DNA of 64,000 nucleotides from JAIVGV01 sp032229975 (GCA_032229975.1 JAVXVG010000056.1:62001-126000); one strand, 5' to 3'; shown: positions 5,947-14,345, counted from the stretch's first letter. Notes: generated by a model not told the origin, from the sequence alone. Numbers and translations: made by a program.

Positions 5947-8463
5947 CTAGAAACTGAACTGCGCGCCCGCGCGCGCCGTGCGCCCCGGCGTGCGGAAGCC
6001 GCTCTCGTAGTAGGCGCGACCGAAGAGATTTTCGACGACGCCGAAGAAACGCAAGCTCCGCGACTCGCTCAAGGGCAGGCGATAGCTCGCGCCCGCGTCC
6101 GCCTTCGTCGTCGCGCCGAAGCGATAGACGCGGCTCGCAAAAGAAGTTGGATCGAAGATCGGCGCAAGATAGTCGCTCGCCGCCGCGAGATCGAAATTTA
6201 GGAAGATGCGCTGACCAAGTCGCTCGGTGGCGACAAAAGTAAATAGGTGATCGGGTGTTGAGAGCGCGCGAATCTGCCCGACGCGCGGCGTGCGCTCGTC
6301 GCTGTTCGTGAAAGTGTAAGAGGCGCGCAGGTCGAGCGTGCGCGCGGGGGCCGCCTCGAAACTCAACTCGACGCCGCGCGAGAGACCGCCGCGCGTATTG
6401 ACGTAGCCGCCGAAGCGACCGAAGGGATCGTTAGGCGGAATGAGTCCGGTGAAATCGAAGACGATGGTCTCTTGCAGACGCGTGTAGAAGTAGGTGGCCG
6501 TGGCGCGCGCGCGTTGTCGCGCGAAGGTCTGATCGATTCCGGCGTCGAAGGCGATGGATCGTTCCGGCGCGAGGCGCGGATCGCCGAAGGGCGAGTAGCC
6601 GCCGAAGAGACTGCTGAACGACGTGCCGAATCGCTCGAACAGCGAAGGAGCGCGATATCCGTTGCCGACGTGCGCGCGCAGCTTCGTGTTTGAACGCGGA
6701 AAGAAGTAGGCGATTGAGCCGTCGCCCGTGTAAGCGTTCGGCGGTGAGACGAAGGAGATGTTAGAGAACGGCGCGGACGCTTGCGGCGTGAAGCGCGGAT
6801 CGCCTAAAGAGAAGAACTGCGCGCGAAACGCGGCGGAGAGTTGCAGCCGATCATTCAAGAGACGCAGTTGATCCTGCGCGAAGACGGCATGACTGCGCTC
6901 GCTCACACTGAGATCGAAATTGTCCGACGCGCTTTCGGGAAGCTGCCGGTTGATGAAAGTCTCGCGCTCGAACTCGTAACCGGCGGTGACGAAGTTTCGT
7001 TTGCCGAGCAAGAGATCGGCGCGCGCGTTCAGTGTGTGCGCGCGACCGTCGAAGTCCGTGCGCGTGTTGCCGTTGGGCTCGAAGCCCGTCCCGTTGGGGC
7101 CATCCGTGAAGACGCCGTGCGTTGTGTTCGCCTGATAGCTAACAGTGTAGCCGAACTTCTCCGTCGGCCTGTGATTGAAGCGCAGCGCGCCGGAGAAGAA
7201 GCGCGTCGCGCGCGCGTTGTCTGGATCATTCGCCGAAGGGATGAAAGTCGCCGCGCCATTGTTGAGTTGCGATGCAGGGATGCCCGACTCGAAGCGTCGC
7301 ACTTCAGCGAGCGAGATCGGAACGGCGTTGATGACGCCTGCGGGCAACGCGCCCGCGATTGGTCGCGGGTCGTCGTTGAGTTGTAGAAAAGAGTCGGACG
7401 CATAGCCGCGCGCCGTGAGCGTCGCTTTCGATGTCAAGCGAAACAGCACGCGACCCTGTGCGCTCGTGTTGCGCGAAGCATCATCGCCATCGACGCCGCG
7501 CGTGACGTTGCGATGCGAGAAGCCTGCGCTGTATGCGATGCTATCGGAGCGCGTGCCACCGGCCACCTGCGCGCGCCCGCGAAAGAAACCGAGCGAGCCG
7601 CCTTCCGTTAAGAGTTCGCCGTGCGCCTTGCCGCCGCCCTCTTCGGTGATGAGGTTGACGACGCCGCCGATGGCGTTCGTGCCGTAGAGCGAAGAGCCCG
7701 ACCCGCTCAAGACCTCGACGCGGTCGAGATTGACGATGTCGAGATCGCTCAGGTAACCGGAGAAGTCGCCCTGCGGCGCGGATGGGTCGCGTAGGCGAAG
7801 ACCGTCGAGCAGCACGGCCGTATCTTGATTGCGAAGCCCGCGCGTTTTGATCGTGAAGAGCGAGCCGGGGCCACCTAGTTGCTGCACGTGAAGCCCCGGC
7901 ACATTGCGCAACGCTTCGGCGACGGAGAACTCGTCGCGCTCTTCCATGTCGCGCCGCGTCACGGTCGTCAGAGACTTCGAGACTTCGTCAACAGCCTGTG
8001 CCGTGTCGGATGCGGTGACGACGACCTCTGCACGAAGCGCGGCGACTTCGAGATGCACGTCGGCAACCACAGACTGGCCCTCATGCAAATGCACGCGACT
8101 CGCGGCGGCGGGCGCGAAGCCGCGCGCGTCCGCCTCGACGAGATACTCGCCCGCCGCGAGCCGCTCGAAGCGATACGCGCCCGTCGCGTCGGTGCGCGCC
8201 GACAGTCGCAGCACGGGAGAGCGCGCATAGAGCGTGACGAGTGCGCCCGCGACGCCTGCGCCCTGTGGATCGACGACGCGCCCGTTGATCGAGTTTGCGT
8301 CGGCGTTTGTGCCGTTCGTCGTCGTGTGTTGCGCGCGGCTCGCCGAACTCTCCGCGCGTGTGTCGCGCGCGATGCTCTGCGCTGCGACGTGCGGCGCGTT
8401 AGCGCACGCGACGACGCAGATGATGGCGAGTTTGACGATGCTGCTGACCTGAGTTTTCTTCAT
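5947..8463 (-). CDS. TonB-dependent outer-membrane receptor, probably for cobalamin
   Basis: 838-aa outer-membrane transporter. A signal peptide covers residues 1-29. A carboxypeptidase-regulatory-like beta-sandwich follows at about 57-140 (INGRVVDPQGAGVAGALVTL, then ATGAYRFERLAAGEYLV). The plug starts with EVVVTAS and carries VAEALRNVPGLHVQ and VEVLSGSGSSLYGTNAIGG. The rest is the beta-barrel, ending in an aromatic residue (AGAQFSF) as expected for BAM recognition. ATG is preceded by AGAGGAAG. Substrate is inferred as B12 because the gene lies directly below a cobalamin riboswitch and above btuFDC and pduO; the sequence alone would also fit a siderophore receptor. Confidence 0.93.
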   Translation of the reverse strand: MKKTQVSSIVKLAIICVVACANAPHVAAQSIARDTRAESSASRAQHTTTNGTNADANSINGRVVDPQGAGVAGALVTLYARSPVLRLSARTDATGAYRFERLAAGEYLVEADARGFAPAAASRVHLHEGQSVVADVHLEVAALRAEVVVTASDTAQAVDEVSKSLTTVTRRDMEERDEFSVAEALRNVPGLHVQQLGGPGSLFTIKTRGLRNQDTAVLLDGLRLRDPSAPQGDFSGYLSDLDIVNLDRVEVLSGSGSSLYGTNAIGGVVNLITEEGGGKAHGELLTEGGSLGFFRGRAQVAGGTRSDSIAYSAGFSHRNVTRGVDGDDASRNTSAQGRVLFRLTSKATLTARGYASDSFLQLNDDPRPIAGALPAGVINAVPISLAEVRRFESGIPASQLNNGAATFIPSANDPDNARATRFFSGALRFNHRPTEKFGYTVSYQANTTHGVFTDGPNGTGFEPNGNTRTDFDGRAHTLNARADLLLGKRNFVTAGYEFERETFINRQLPESASDNFDLSVSERSHAVFAQDQLRLLNDRLQLSAAFRAQFFSLGDPRFTPQASAPFSNISFVSPPNAYTGDGSIAYFFPRSNTKLRAHVGNGYRAPSLFERFGTSFSSLFGGYSPFGDPRLAPERSIAFDAGIDQTFARQRARATATYFYTRLQETIVFDFTGLIPPNDPFGRFGGYVNTRGGLSRGVELSFEAAPARTLDLRASYTFTNSDERTPRVGQIRALSTPDHLFTFVATERLGQRIFLNFDLAAASDYLAPIFDPTSFASRVYRFGATTKADAGASYRLPLSESRSLRFFGVVENLFGRAYYESGFRTPGRTARAGAQFSF

Positions 8464-8573
8464 GACTTCCTCTCGCGATTCTCTCTTGGAGCAGGAGACG
8501 ACGCGCGAGGCTCATGGGGAATTGTGTAGGAGAAAAATGTCTGGCGCGTGGAAAACTTTCCACTGAAAATGAA

Positions 8574-8615
8574 GACGCCCCCGATCCTGCCGGGCGGCAA
8601 GATCGAGGGCGCGTC
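8574..8615. terminator. GC-rich hairpin, terminator-like on both strands
   Basis: Arms GACGCCCCCGATCCTGCC and GGCAAGATCGAGGGCGCGTC pair with a few mismatches. TTTTCTTA follows on the plus strand and a weaker TTCATTTT on the minus strand. It could be an attenuator for the riboswitch. Confidence 0.5.
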
Positions 8616-8734
8616 AGTTTTCTTATTCGATCAGCGCGCGAACGCGATCCGGGGATCGCATTCGTCTAGTCCGGTCGAACGCACAGACGCCACTCGCTCT
8701 TTCCCGGAGCGTTAGCGGTCGCCTCCGTCTGTGA

Positions 8735-8812
8735 AGCGCTCAGCCGTCAGCCATCAGCATTCAGTTTTGAGTGGCCCAAATACTGAGTGCTGACTACTGA
8801 TCGCTGAGCGCT
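8735..8812. repeat. stuttering inverted repeat, TCAGC/GCTGA word set
   Basis: Left arm AGCGCTCAGCCGTCAGCCAT continues to 8766; right arm (8781-8812) ends in CTGATCGCTGAGCGCT. The outer ten bases AGCGCTCAGC/GCTGAGCGCT pair perfectly. It begins within a few bases of the 3' end of the B12 aptamer. Confidence 0.75.
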
Positions 8813-8815
8813 ATT

Positions 8816-8996
8816 CCAACAGGCAAGGTTTCCTGACTCCCGGCTCAAGCGCGCCGCACGCGCCTTCCCCGCGCTATGCGAGCGCGAGTGGCTTACTCGT
8901 TCGTGCGGCACAATCGCCGGTACACAGTGGCGGGAACCGCGCGGGCTTTTCACCCGACTTCCCTTGTGCGCCCCTCTCGGACGGGGCGACCTGTGA
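8816..8996 (-). promoter_or_regulatory. cobalamin (adenosylcobalamin-type) riboswitch
   Basis: Read on the minus strand, the aptamer has P1 arms ACAGGT (8994-8989) and GCCTGT (8824-8819), the GGGAAGTCGGGTGAAAAGCC block, the invariant GCCACTG, and the B12 box GCCGGGAGTCAGGAAACC followed by TTGCCT. Order and spacing match the B12 riboswitch consensus. It lies upstream of the TonB receptor, DUF5522, btuFDC and pduO, so B12 should repress the unit. Confidence 0.95.
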
Positions 8997-9105
8997 CGGT
9001 CAACCGCACACGTTTTTTACGACTGCGCGCGGTCGAATAGCGATGCAATAGATTCGTGTGGCAAAGAACTGCTTGGCGGTCGAGCTGTCTAGCTTGACGG
9101 ACGAC

Positions 9106-9134
9106 AACCTAACACCCGCCACGCGCACGGTCAA
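9106..9134 (-). promoter_or_regulatory. possible promoter for the B12 unit
   Basis: On the minus strand TTGACC (9134-9129) and TAGGTT (9111-9106) are separated by 17 bp, about 110 bp upstream of the aptamer. The -35 is good, the -10 weak. The region 8997-9190 holds nothing else recognisable. Confidence 0.3.
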
Positions 9135-9190
9135 GCGCGTGCAGCTCATCGCGTGCGAGGTCTGATAGAATCTTCGCGCGTCATCAAGAC

Positions 9191-10078
9191 ATGATTCGGA
9201 CGCGAGATCAATTCAGGGTGGAGATGCAGGCGTTGACTTCGACAAGAGTATGCGCGCACGTCGGCTGTCAGGGTTGGAACTATGCCGACTGGGTGACGCC
9301 GCCCGCCGGAAGCGATCCGGTCTTCTACCCGCAGGGCACGCGCGACACTGATATGCTCGCAACTTACGCGCGCGCCTTCGACACCGTCGAGGTCGATTCC
9401 ACTTTCTACGCCGTGCCCTCCGCTTCCGTCGTCGATGCGTGGCACAAGCGCACGCCCGCACACTTCTCTTTCGCGCTCAAGCTCCCGCGTGAGATCACGC
9501 ACGAGTTCGCTCTCGGCAAAGCGGGCGATGCTTCGCTCGCGGAGTTCTGCGATCACGCGCGACTGCTGCAAGACAAGCTCGCCGCAGTCCTCGTGCAACT
9601 CCCGCCGCACTTCGACGCCGCGCCCGACAACACACGCGCGCTCGCGCGCTTCCTCCCGCGACTGCCACGTGATTTGCGCTTCGCCGTCGAGTTTCGCCAC
9701 GCAAGTTGGCTTAACGAATCGGTGATCGATCTCTTGAATCGCCACAACGTCGCGCTCACGCTCGTCGAGGGACAGTGGATCACGCGCCGCGCGATGTGGC
9801 AGTGCGTCGAGAGTCTGACGGCGGAGTTCGCTTACATCCGTTGGATGGGCCAGCGCGATCTCTCGCGCTTCGACGCCGTGCAAAGACCGCAGGAGAAGAA
9901 CCTTGAGCTATGGGCCGAGGCGATCAGGAGACTCTGCGCGCGCGTGCCACAGGTCTTCGCCTACTTCAGCAACTTCTACGAAGGCTTCGCGCCCGCGAGC
10001 GCGAACAAGATCAAAGCTCTGCTCGATCTGCCAATCGTCTCGCCCGACGAACTCGAAACTCAGCAGTCGCTCTTCTGA
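9191..10078 (+). CDS. DUF72 (YecE-like) family protein
   Basis: 295-aa cytosolic protein with the DUF72 TIM-barrel hallmarks: VGCQGWNYADWV near the start, YARAFDTVEVDSTFYAVPS, FSFALKLPREITHE, and the FAYFSNFYEGFAPASANKIK C-terminal block. Catalytic function of the family is not known. It stands alone, divergent from the B12 unit. The first ATG has no strong ribosome site; the next ATG (9224) is too close to a GGAG to use it, so the longer form is kept. Confidence 0.9.
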   Translation: MIRTRDQFRVEMQALTSTRVCAHVGCQGWNYADWVTPPAGSDPVFYPQGTRDTDMLATYARAFDTVEVDSTFYAVPSASVVDAWHKRTPAHFSFALKLPREITHEFALGKAGDASLAEFCDHARLLQDKLAAVLVQLPPHFDAAPDNTRALARFLPRLPRDLRFAVEFRHASWLNESVIDLLNRHNVALTLVEGQWITRRAMWQCVESLTAEFAYIRWMGQRDLSRFDAVQRPQEKNLELWAEAIRRLCARVPQVFAYFSNFYEGFAPASANKIKALLDLPIVSPDELETQQSLF

Positions 10079-10294
10079 CAGATCACGTCCCGCCACCACG
10101 CGCGACAGTTGTGCTAGACTCTGCGCCGCCCTCGCCACGCAGCCGACTACGCGCGCAGCTTGCGCGCGTGCGGGATGATTGATGTGAAGCTGCACGCGCC
10201 GAGTTTCATCTTCTTCATCCCTTCGAGATTGCTAACGGCGACCAAACCCCTGACGCGCTAGGCGTGCAGGGCCAGCACGAGAGGAGAGACAGAG

Positions 10295-10822
10295 ATGGCG
10301 ACGACGCAGACTAAATCGCCGACCAAACGCTTCCGCGTGCTGTTAGAAAAAGACCCTGCGGGCAGCGTCGCGACGGGCATCAACATTCCGTTCGACGTGC
10401 AGAAAGTTTTCGGCGCACGCGCGCGCGTCCCCGTGCGCGGCACGATCAACGGCTTCCCCTATCGCAGCTCGATCTTCCCCGTGCGCGACGGCAAACACTT
10501 CATGGTCGTCAACGGAAAGATTCGCGCCGCCACGAATCTCAAGGGCGGCGAGATCATCAGCGTCACGATGGAGCGCGACGAAGAGCCCCGTGTCGTTACG
10601 CCGCCCGCCGACTTCACGCGCGCGCTCAAGGCTGACCAGCAGGCACGAACGACTTGGGACGGATTGAGCTACACGCATCGCAAGGAGTACGCGCAGTGGA
10701 TCGAGGAGGCGAAGCAGCCTGAGACGCGCGCGCGCCGCATCGTGAAGGCCATTGAGGCTCTGGCGGCTGGCAAGAAAGAGAAGTACGACCGCGCGAATCA
10801 AACGATGAAGTCAGAACGATGA
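10295..10822 (+). CDS. DUF1905 / YdeI-OmpD-associated domain protein
   Basis: 175 aa. An N-terminal DUF1905 beta-barrel (FRVLLEKDPAGSVATGINIP, VRGTINGFPYRSSIFPVRDG, GGEIISVTMERDEEPR) is joined to a C-terminal YdeI/OmpD-associated helical domain (WDGLSYTHRKEYAQWIEEAK). Such proteins are linked to bacteriocin protection in other bacteria; the role here is unknown. Start ATG follows GGAGAGACAGAG. The last codons and the stop lie inside a stutter element (10801-10902). No gene is seen in 10079-10294. Confidence 0.88.
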   Translation: MATTQTKSPTKRFRVLLEKDPAGSVATGINIPFDVQKVFGARARVPVRGTINGFPYRSSIFPVRDGKHFMVVNGKIRAATNLKGGEIISVTMERDEEPRVVTPPADFTRALKADQQARTTWDGLSYTHRKEYAQWIEEAKQPETRARRIVKAIEALAAGKKEKYDRANQTMKSER

Positions 10823-10902
10823 ATGATGAAGTATGAATGATGAACGATGAAGTGAAGATTAACTGTTCTTACTCCATCGTTCCTCGCTCCTACTTCATCG
10901 TT
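10801..10902. repeat. stuttering inverted repeat, AACGATGAAGT word set
   Basis: Left arm (10801-10857) stutters AACGATGAA/TGATGAAGTATGAA words; right arm (10868-10902) has CATCGTTCCTCGCTCCTACT and TTCATCGTT. It contains the stop codons of both convergent neighbours (10820-10822 and 10890-10892). Confidence 0.8.
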
Positions 10903-11201
10903 GCCGCGTCTTCGCCGCCGAGTCGCGTCATGATCTCTGTGAATTGATCTAGCTCTTCGCGTGCGCGCTCAAGTGTGCGGCGACTGTCGAGGTAGGCGGC
11001 CCAGTGGGGTGTGTTGGTGAGAGCTTCGAGCGTGTCTTTCTCGATGACCTGCGCCATGAGCGCGACGAGATCGCCTGTGACGCGCGTGTGCGTGAGCAGC
11101 GTCTGAATGATCGAGTAGGCGAGTCGCGCCTGCGTGCCGTCAAGATCGCGTGGCGCGGCTTCAGTCAAGTTCACGTCAGGCTTCGGCGTCTGTTCGCTCA
11201 C
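10890..11201 (-). CDS. hypothetical helical protein coupled to ygfZ
   Basis: 103-aa, largely helical, charged protein with no signal peptide or membrane segment; I do not recognise the family. It begins with GTG overlapping the ygfZ stop (GTGA), which supports expression by translational coupling. Its last residues (ATMK) and stop come from a stutter element. A DUF1844-like assignment was considered but the sequence does not carry that signature. Confidence 0.65.
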   Translation of the reverse strand: MSEQTPKPDVNLTEAAPRDLDGTQARLAYSIIQTLLTHTRVTGDLVALMAQVIEKDTLEALTNTPHWAAYLDSRRTLERAREELDQFTEIMTRLGGEDAATMK

Positions 11202-12382
11202 GTCGCGGCCTCCGCGCCGTCTTCATACCAACCGCCGCGCACGAACGGGAGAGAGGCGACGCGCGCGCGCTGCGAGTCGAACTCGGACTCGATCAAAACT
11301 TCCGTGCCCGGCGCAAGGAAGTCGTACTTGATCGTGCCGAGCGCGATTCGTCTTTGCAGGCGCGGCGAGAAGGCAGACGACGTAACGCGACCGATCTCGC
11401 GTGCGCCGTCCGTCGTCTTGATCTTCGACTCGCGCTTGGTGTCGTCGTTCGTCGCTTTCGCTATGCTATCGTTCTGGCCCTCTTCATCCATCACGAGTCC
11501 GGTCAACTTCTTCGCGACGTGCCCGCGCCAGTGTATGCGCGCGATGATCTCCTGCCCGACATAGCAGCCCTTCGTGTAGCTCACCGCCTCGTCCAAGCCC
11601 GCTTCCGTGACGACGTTCGCCTCCGACACATCAACGCCGTAACGCGGCACGCCCGACTCCACGCGCAAAACTTCAAGCGCGTCATAGCCCACCGCTCGCG
11701 CGCCCGCGATGATGAGCGCGTCCCACAACTCGCGTGCGCTTTGCGTCTCGACGATCAGATCGAAGCCGTCCTCGCCCGTATGCGTCGCGCGCGCGAGTGT
11801 GACGCTCTGCTTCCCTGCGCGCGTCGCGACAAGGACATGACCGCGTTCGAGTCGTGCGTATGCATCGCCAAAAACTTTGCTGACGATCTCCACTGCGCGC
11901 GCGCCCTGCACGGAGAGTTGCGCGGTCTCACGGGTGAAGTCTCTGACTTTGAAGTCGCCCGCGAGCGTGAAGCGTTCGAGACTGCGGAAGACTGTAGCGT
12001 GCGTGGCCGGTTCGGTGTCGAAGAGAAAACTCTCTTCATCGCCCGATCTCGACACGCGCGCGAAGGCGAGCAGGCGGCCCTGCGGGTTCGGAAACGCCGC
12101 CGTCATCCACGCGCCGGGCGCGAGCGTCTTCACGTCGTTCGTGATGAGACCGTTCAAGAACTGCACGGCTTCCCTGCCGCTCACCTCGATGCGGCCGCGC
12201 GACGAGAGATCGAAGAGCCCCGCGCCCGCGCTGCCGCGCACGGCTTCGTATTCCGCCGCAGTGTCGCCGTAAGACGCGGGCACGAGCCGGCCCTCGCGCT
12301 CGACTATGAGCGCACCCGCGCGCCGGTGCGTCTCTTCGAGCGACAACGTCCGCGCCGCGATCTGTTGGACAGTCTCGCTCAT
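11198..12382 (-). CDS. ygfZ: YgfZ/GcvT-domain folate-binding protein
   Basis: Cytosolic tetrahydrofolate-dependent factor that supports Fe-S enzyme maturation (for example MiaB) in bacteria where it has been studied. The diagnostic KGCYVGQEIIARIHWRGHV segment (K-G-C-Y-x-G-Q-E) is present, after a GcvT-like N-terminal domain (GLFDLSSRGRIEVSGREAVQ). The start is set at the ATG at 12382 (MSETVQQ), 394 aa; a GTG at 12415 is possible but lacks a ribosome site. It fits with the Fe-S genes about 3 kb away. Confidence 0.9.
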   Translation of the reverse strand: MSETVQQIAARTLSLEETHRRAGALIVEREGRLVPASYGDTAAEYEAVRGSAGAGLFDLSSRGRIEVSGREAVQFLNGLITNDVKTLAPGAWMTAAFPNPQGRLLAFARVSRSGDEESFLFDTEPATHATVFRSLERFTLAGDFKVRDFTRETAQLSVQGARAVEIVSKVFGDAYARLERGHVLVATRAGKQSVTLARATHTGEDGFDLIVETQSARELWDALIIAGARAVGYDALEVLRVESGVPRYGVDVSEANVVTEAGLDEAVSYTKGCYVGQEIIARIHWRGHVAKKLTGLVMDEEGQNDSIAKATNDDTKRESKIKTTDGAREIGRVTSSAFSPRLQRRIALGTIKYDFLAPGTEVLIESEFDSQRARVASLPFVRGGWYEDGAEAAT

Positions 12383-12438
12383 CTCGTAGTCTCGAACACT
12401 TGCATTGCCTTGCACATCATCGCCACGCTTTCGCTCGC

Positions 12439-13485
12439 TTACTTCGTAACGGTGATCGTGCGCTCGGTCGAGTTATAGCCGCCGTTATCGACTGGGTTGC
12501 CGTTCTTATCGACGAGTTCGAGCTTGACCTTGTGCGTGCCCGCATTCCAGCCGGTGAGCCAGATCGGTTGCCACTTGTCGATGAACTTCGCATCGCCGCC
12601 ATCGACCGTGTAGCGCACGCGGTAGTCGCCGCCTTCAGATTGCAGCTTCGCATTCGTGAGCCAGAAATCGATCATGATAGCGTCCGAGTCCGCACCCTTA
12701 TACTCGCCTTTGGGCCGGCTGTAGGTGAGCAGGGGCTTCGCGCGATCAACGTCGCGCGCCTGACTCGCGGGCATGTCTTTGCCTTCGGGCGTGGGGGCGG
12801 CGTTAGTGTTCGCTGCGTTCGCGTTCGCCGCATTCACGTTCGATGCTTTCGCGGCGTTGGCGTTTGAAGCGTTGTGATTCGCCGACGCATTCTTGTTGTC
12901 AGCCATCGTCTGGCCCGTCGCGGTCGTGGTCGGCTTCGACGCGTCGCCGCCGCCTTTGACTGTGAAGGTGACAAGTTGGAAGTTACCATCGTTCTTGTAT
13001 GACTCGTGCCACGGGCGCGAGGCGAAGACGCGCAGGATGTGCTTGCCGTCGGTGACGTTGCGCAGCTCGAAGGGCTCACCCAAATTGTAGTAAGCCTCGT
13101 AAGGCGAGTTGTCGAGAATGACGTGGACGTGATTGCCCATCCCCGTCGCGGGGTCTTTGTGCGGCTCATAGCCTTTGAGATCGCCGCCGAGGGCCAGATG
13201 AACTTTGACGGTCGAGCCGTTGATGGTCGCGCCTTCGCGCGGCTCGACGAAGCGCAGCGTTGGTTTCGCGTCGTCCTGCGCGCCGCGCTGCGACATCATG
13301 TCTTTGATCTTCTGCGGGCGTTCGACCTCGGACAAGACTTGCGGCGACGGAGCGGACGTGGGCGGCGCAACGTTCGTCGTCGCAGTTGCGTTCGTGTTTG
13401 TGTTGTCGGTGGTCGCGCAACCGGCCACGACGAGCGCGGCCGCGACGAGTGCGGCGGACAGGAAGAGACGTGCGGAGAGTTTCAT
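12439..13485 (-). CDS. predicted lipoprotein with an Asn/Ala-rich linker
   Basis: 348-aa secreted lipoprotein, function unknown. A signal peptide ends in the lipobox VVAGC at about residue 22. Two beta-rich segments are separated by an Asn/Ala-rich linker (NANAAKASNVNAANANAAN) near residues 195-235. The first segment contains HVHVILDNSPYEAYYNLGEP and IL-RVFASRPWHESYK, resembling small immunoglobulin-like domains that bind or display metal; the second carries WLTGWNAGTHKVKLELVDKN. The start at 13485 is fixed by GGAGG seven bases upstream. The frame is open much further upstream, but that part would translate the 13559-13634 hairpin and is rejected. Confidence 0.8.
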   Translation of the reverse strand: MKLSARLFLSAALVAAALVVAGCATTDNTNTNATATTNVAPPTSAPSPQVLSEVERPQKIKDMMSQRGAQDDAKPTLRFVEPREGATINGSTVKVHLALGGDLKGYEPHKDPATGMGNHVHVILDNSPYEAYYNLGEPFELRNVTDGKHILRVFASRPWHESYKNDGNFQLVTFTVKGGGDASKPTTTATGQTMADNKNASANHNASNANAAKASNVNAANANAANTNAAPTPEGKDMPASQARDVDRAKPLLTYSRPKGEYKGADSDAIMIDFWLTNAKLQSEGGDYRVRYTVDGGDAKFIDKWQPIWLTGWNAGTHKVKLELVDKNGNPVDNGGYNSTERTITVTK

Positions 13486-13558
13486 CGAGTGCCTCCGTTC
13501 GAGATGAAGTTGAAAGCGTGCGTTGTGAAGTATAGACCGAAAGGCGGGGCGAAGGTAG

Positions 13559-13634
13559 ATTGCGTAATGCGGATTTCGGATTGCGGTTTTGAAACCAAGA
13601 ACGTTTCCGCAATCCGAAATCCGCATTACGCAAT
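13559..13634. repeat. perfect 28-bp inverted repeat, GGATTGCGG word set
   Basis: Arms 13559-13586 (ATTGCGTAATGCGGATTTCG then GATTGCGG) and 13607-13634 are exact reverse complements around a 20-nt loop. The word GCGTAA recurs just beyond the right arm and forms the stop codon of the sod gene (13640). It lies between sod and the lipoprotein gene on the same strand. Confidence 0.92.
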
Positions 13635-13639
13635 TCGTG

Positions 13640-14275
13640 TTACGCAGTCGCTGGACGCGAGACGGCGTCCGTCTTGATTCGCGATTCGACCGCCGCCCAG
13701 TCGATGTTGGAGAAGAAGGCTTCGATGTACTTGGGCCGGTCGGCGGGCGCATAGTCGAGTATGAAGGCGTGTTCCCACACGTCCATCACGAGCAGGGGCA
13801 CGAAGCCCGCGACGTTGCCCGTCTCGTGCAGGTTGATCCAGTGATTCGAGAGCGCGCCGTTCGCGGGATTCTGCGAGCAGACGGCCCAGCCGACGCCGCG
13901 CATCTTGCCGACCGAAGAGAAGTCTGACTTCCAGATGTCGTAGCTGCCGAAACTATCTCCGGCGAGCTTGAAGAACGTTGAAGTCTTATCGGGATCGACC
14001 GAGCCCTGCCGCTTCATGTTGCCGAAGTAGTATTCGTGCAAGACCATACCGTTGTACTCGAAGCCGAGACGGCGCGTCAGCTCCGAGTAAGCGGGCATCT
14101 CCTCCTGATCGACTTTGCCGTCCGAGAGAAATTCGGAAATCTTCTCCGTCAGCTTGTTCGTCTCTTTGACGTAACCTTGATAGAGCTTGAAGTGCATCTC
14201 CAGAGTCTTGTCCGAAATTCCATTCAACCCGCTTAGGCTGAAGTCCTTCGGCTGGTAAGTGAATTTATTGATCAT
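13640..14275 (-). CDS. superoxide dismutase (Fe/Mn type)
   Basis: Converts superoxide to oxygen and hydrogen peroxide. 211 aa, typical length. Metal ligands are placed by His28 (MHFKLYQGYV), the His in GMVLHEYYF, and Asp and His in MDVWEHAFILDYAP. No signal peptide, so cytosolic. The first residues (MINKFTYQPKDF) follow an ATG preceded by GAGG. It stands between two stutter hairpins and next to a PuuD-type membrane gene on the same strand. Metal preference cannot be read from sequence alone. Confidence 0.95.
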   Translation of the reverse strand: MINKFTYQPKDFSLSGLNGISDKTLEMHFKLYQGYVKETNKLTEKISEFLSDGKVDQEEMPAYSELTRRLGFEYNGMVLHEYYFGNMKRQGSVDPDKTSTFFKLAGDSFGSYDIWKSDFSSVGKMRGVGWAVCSQNPANGALSNHWINLHETGNVAGFVPLLVMDVWEHAFILDYAPADRPKYIEAFFSNIDWAAVESRIKTDAVSRPATA

Positions 14276-14345
14276 CTTGTTACCTCACTCGCGCGGGATG
14301 AATTTTCAGGCGTGCCCAATCTTACACCCGACGACGCGCGCAAAG

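Larger units (their letters stand above)
8464..8815 (-). promoter_or_regulatory. long leader between B12 riboswitch and TonB receptor gene
   Basis: A 352-nt untranslated segment without a gene. In transcript order it contains a stutter hairpin (8735-8812), a long stem-loop with arms CACAGACG (8682-8689) and CGTCTGTG (8726-8733), a GC-rich hairpin (8574-8615), a short TGGAAAACTTTCCA hairpin (about 8548-8563) and the ribosome site. This region is the presumed expression platform of the riboswitch. Confidence 0.6.

Noticed and set aside
5550..5950. Repeat protein encoded on the minus strand of the 21-bp array
   Set aside because: The frame is open, but no start codon with a ribosome site leads into it and the residues are Arg/Ser/Pro-rich with poor conservation between units; kept only as something to test.
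10890..11201. DUF1844 family membership for the gene after ygfZ
   Set aside because: Similar size, but the characteristic N-terminal Phe/Leu-rich helix pattern of that family is not present.
13559..13634. tRNA or small structured RNA gene
   Set aside because: Only a single perfect stem with a 20-nt loop; no cloverleaf arms or T-loop sequence.
13486..13752. Upstream extension of the lipoprotein frame
   Set aside because: It would translate the 28-bp hairpin and part of sod antisense, and skip the GGAGG and signal peptide at 13485.
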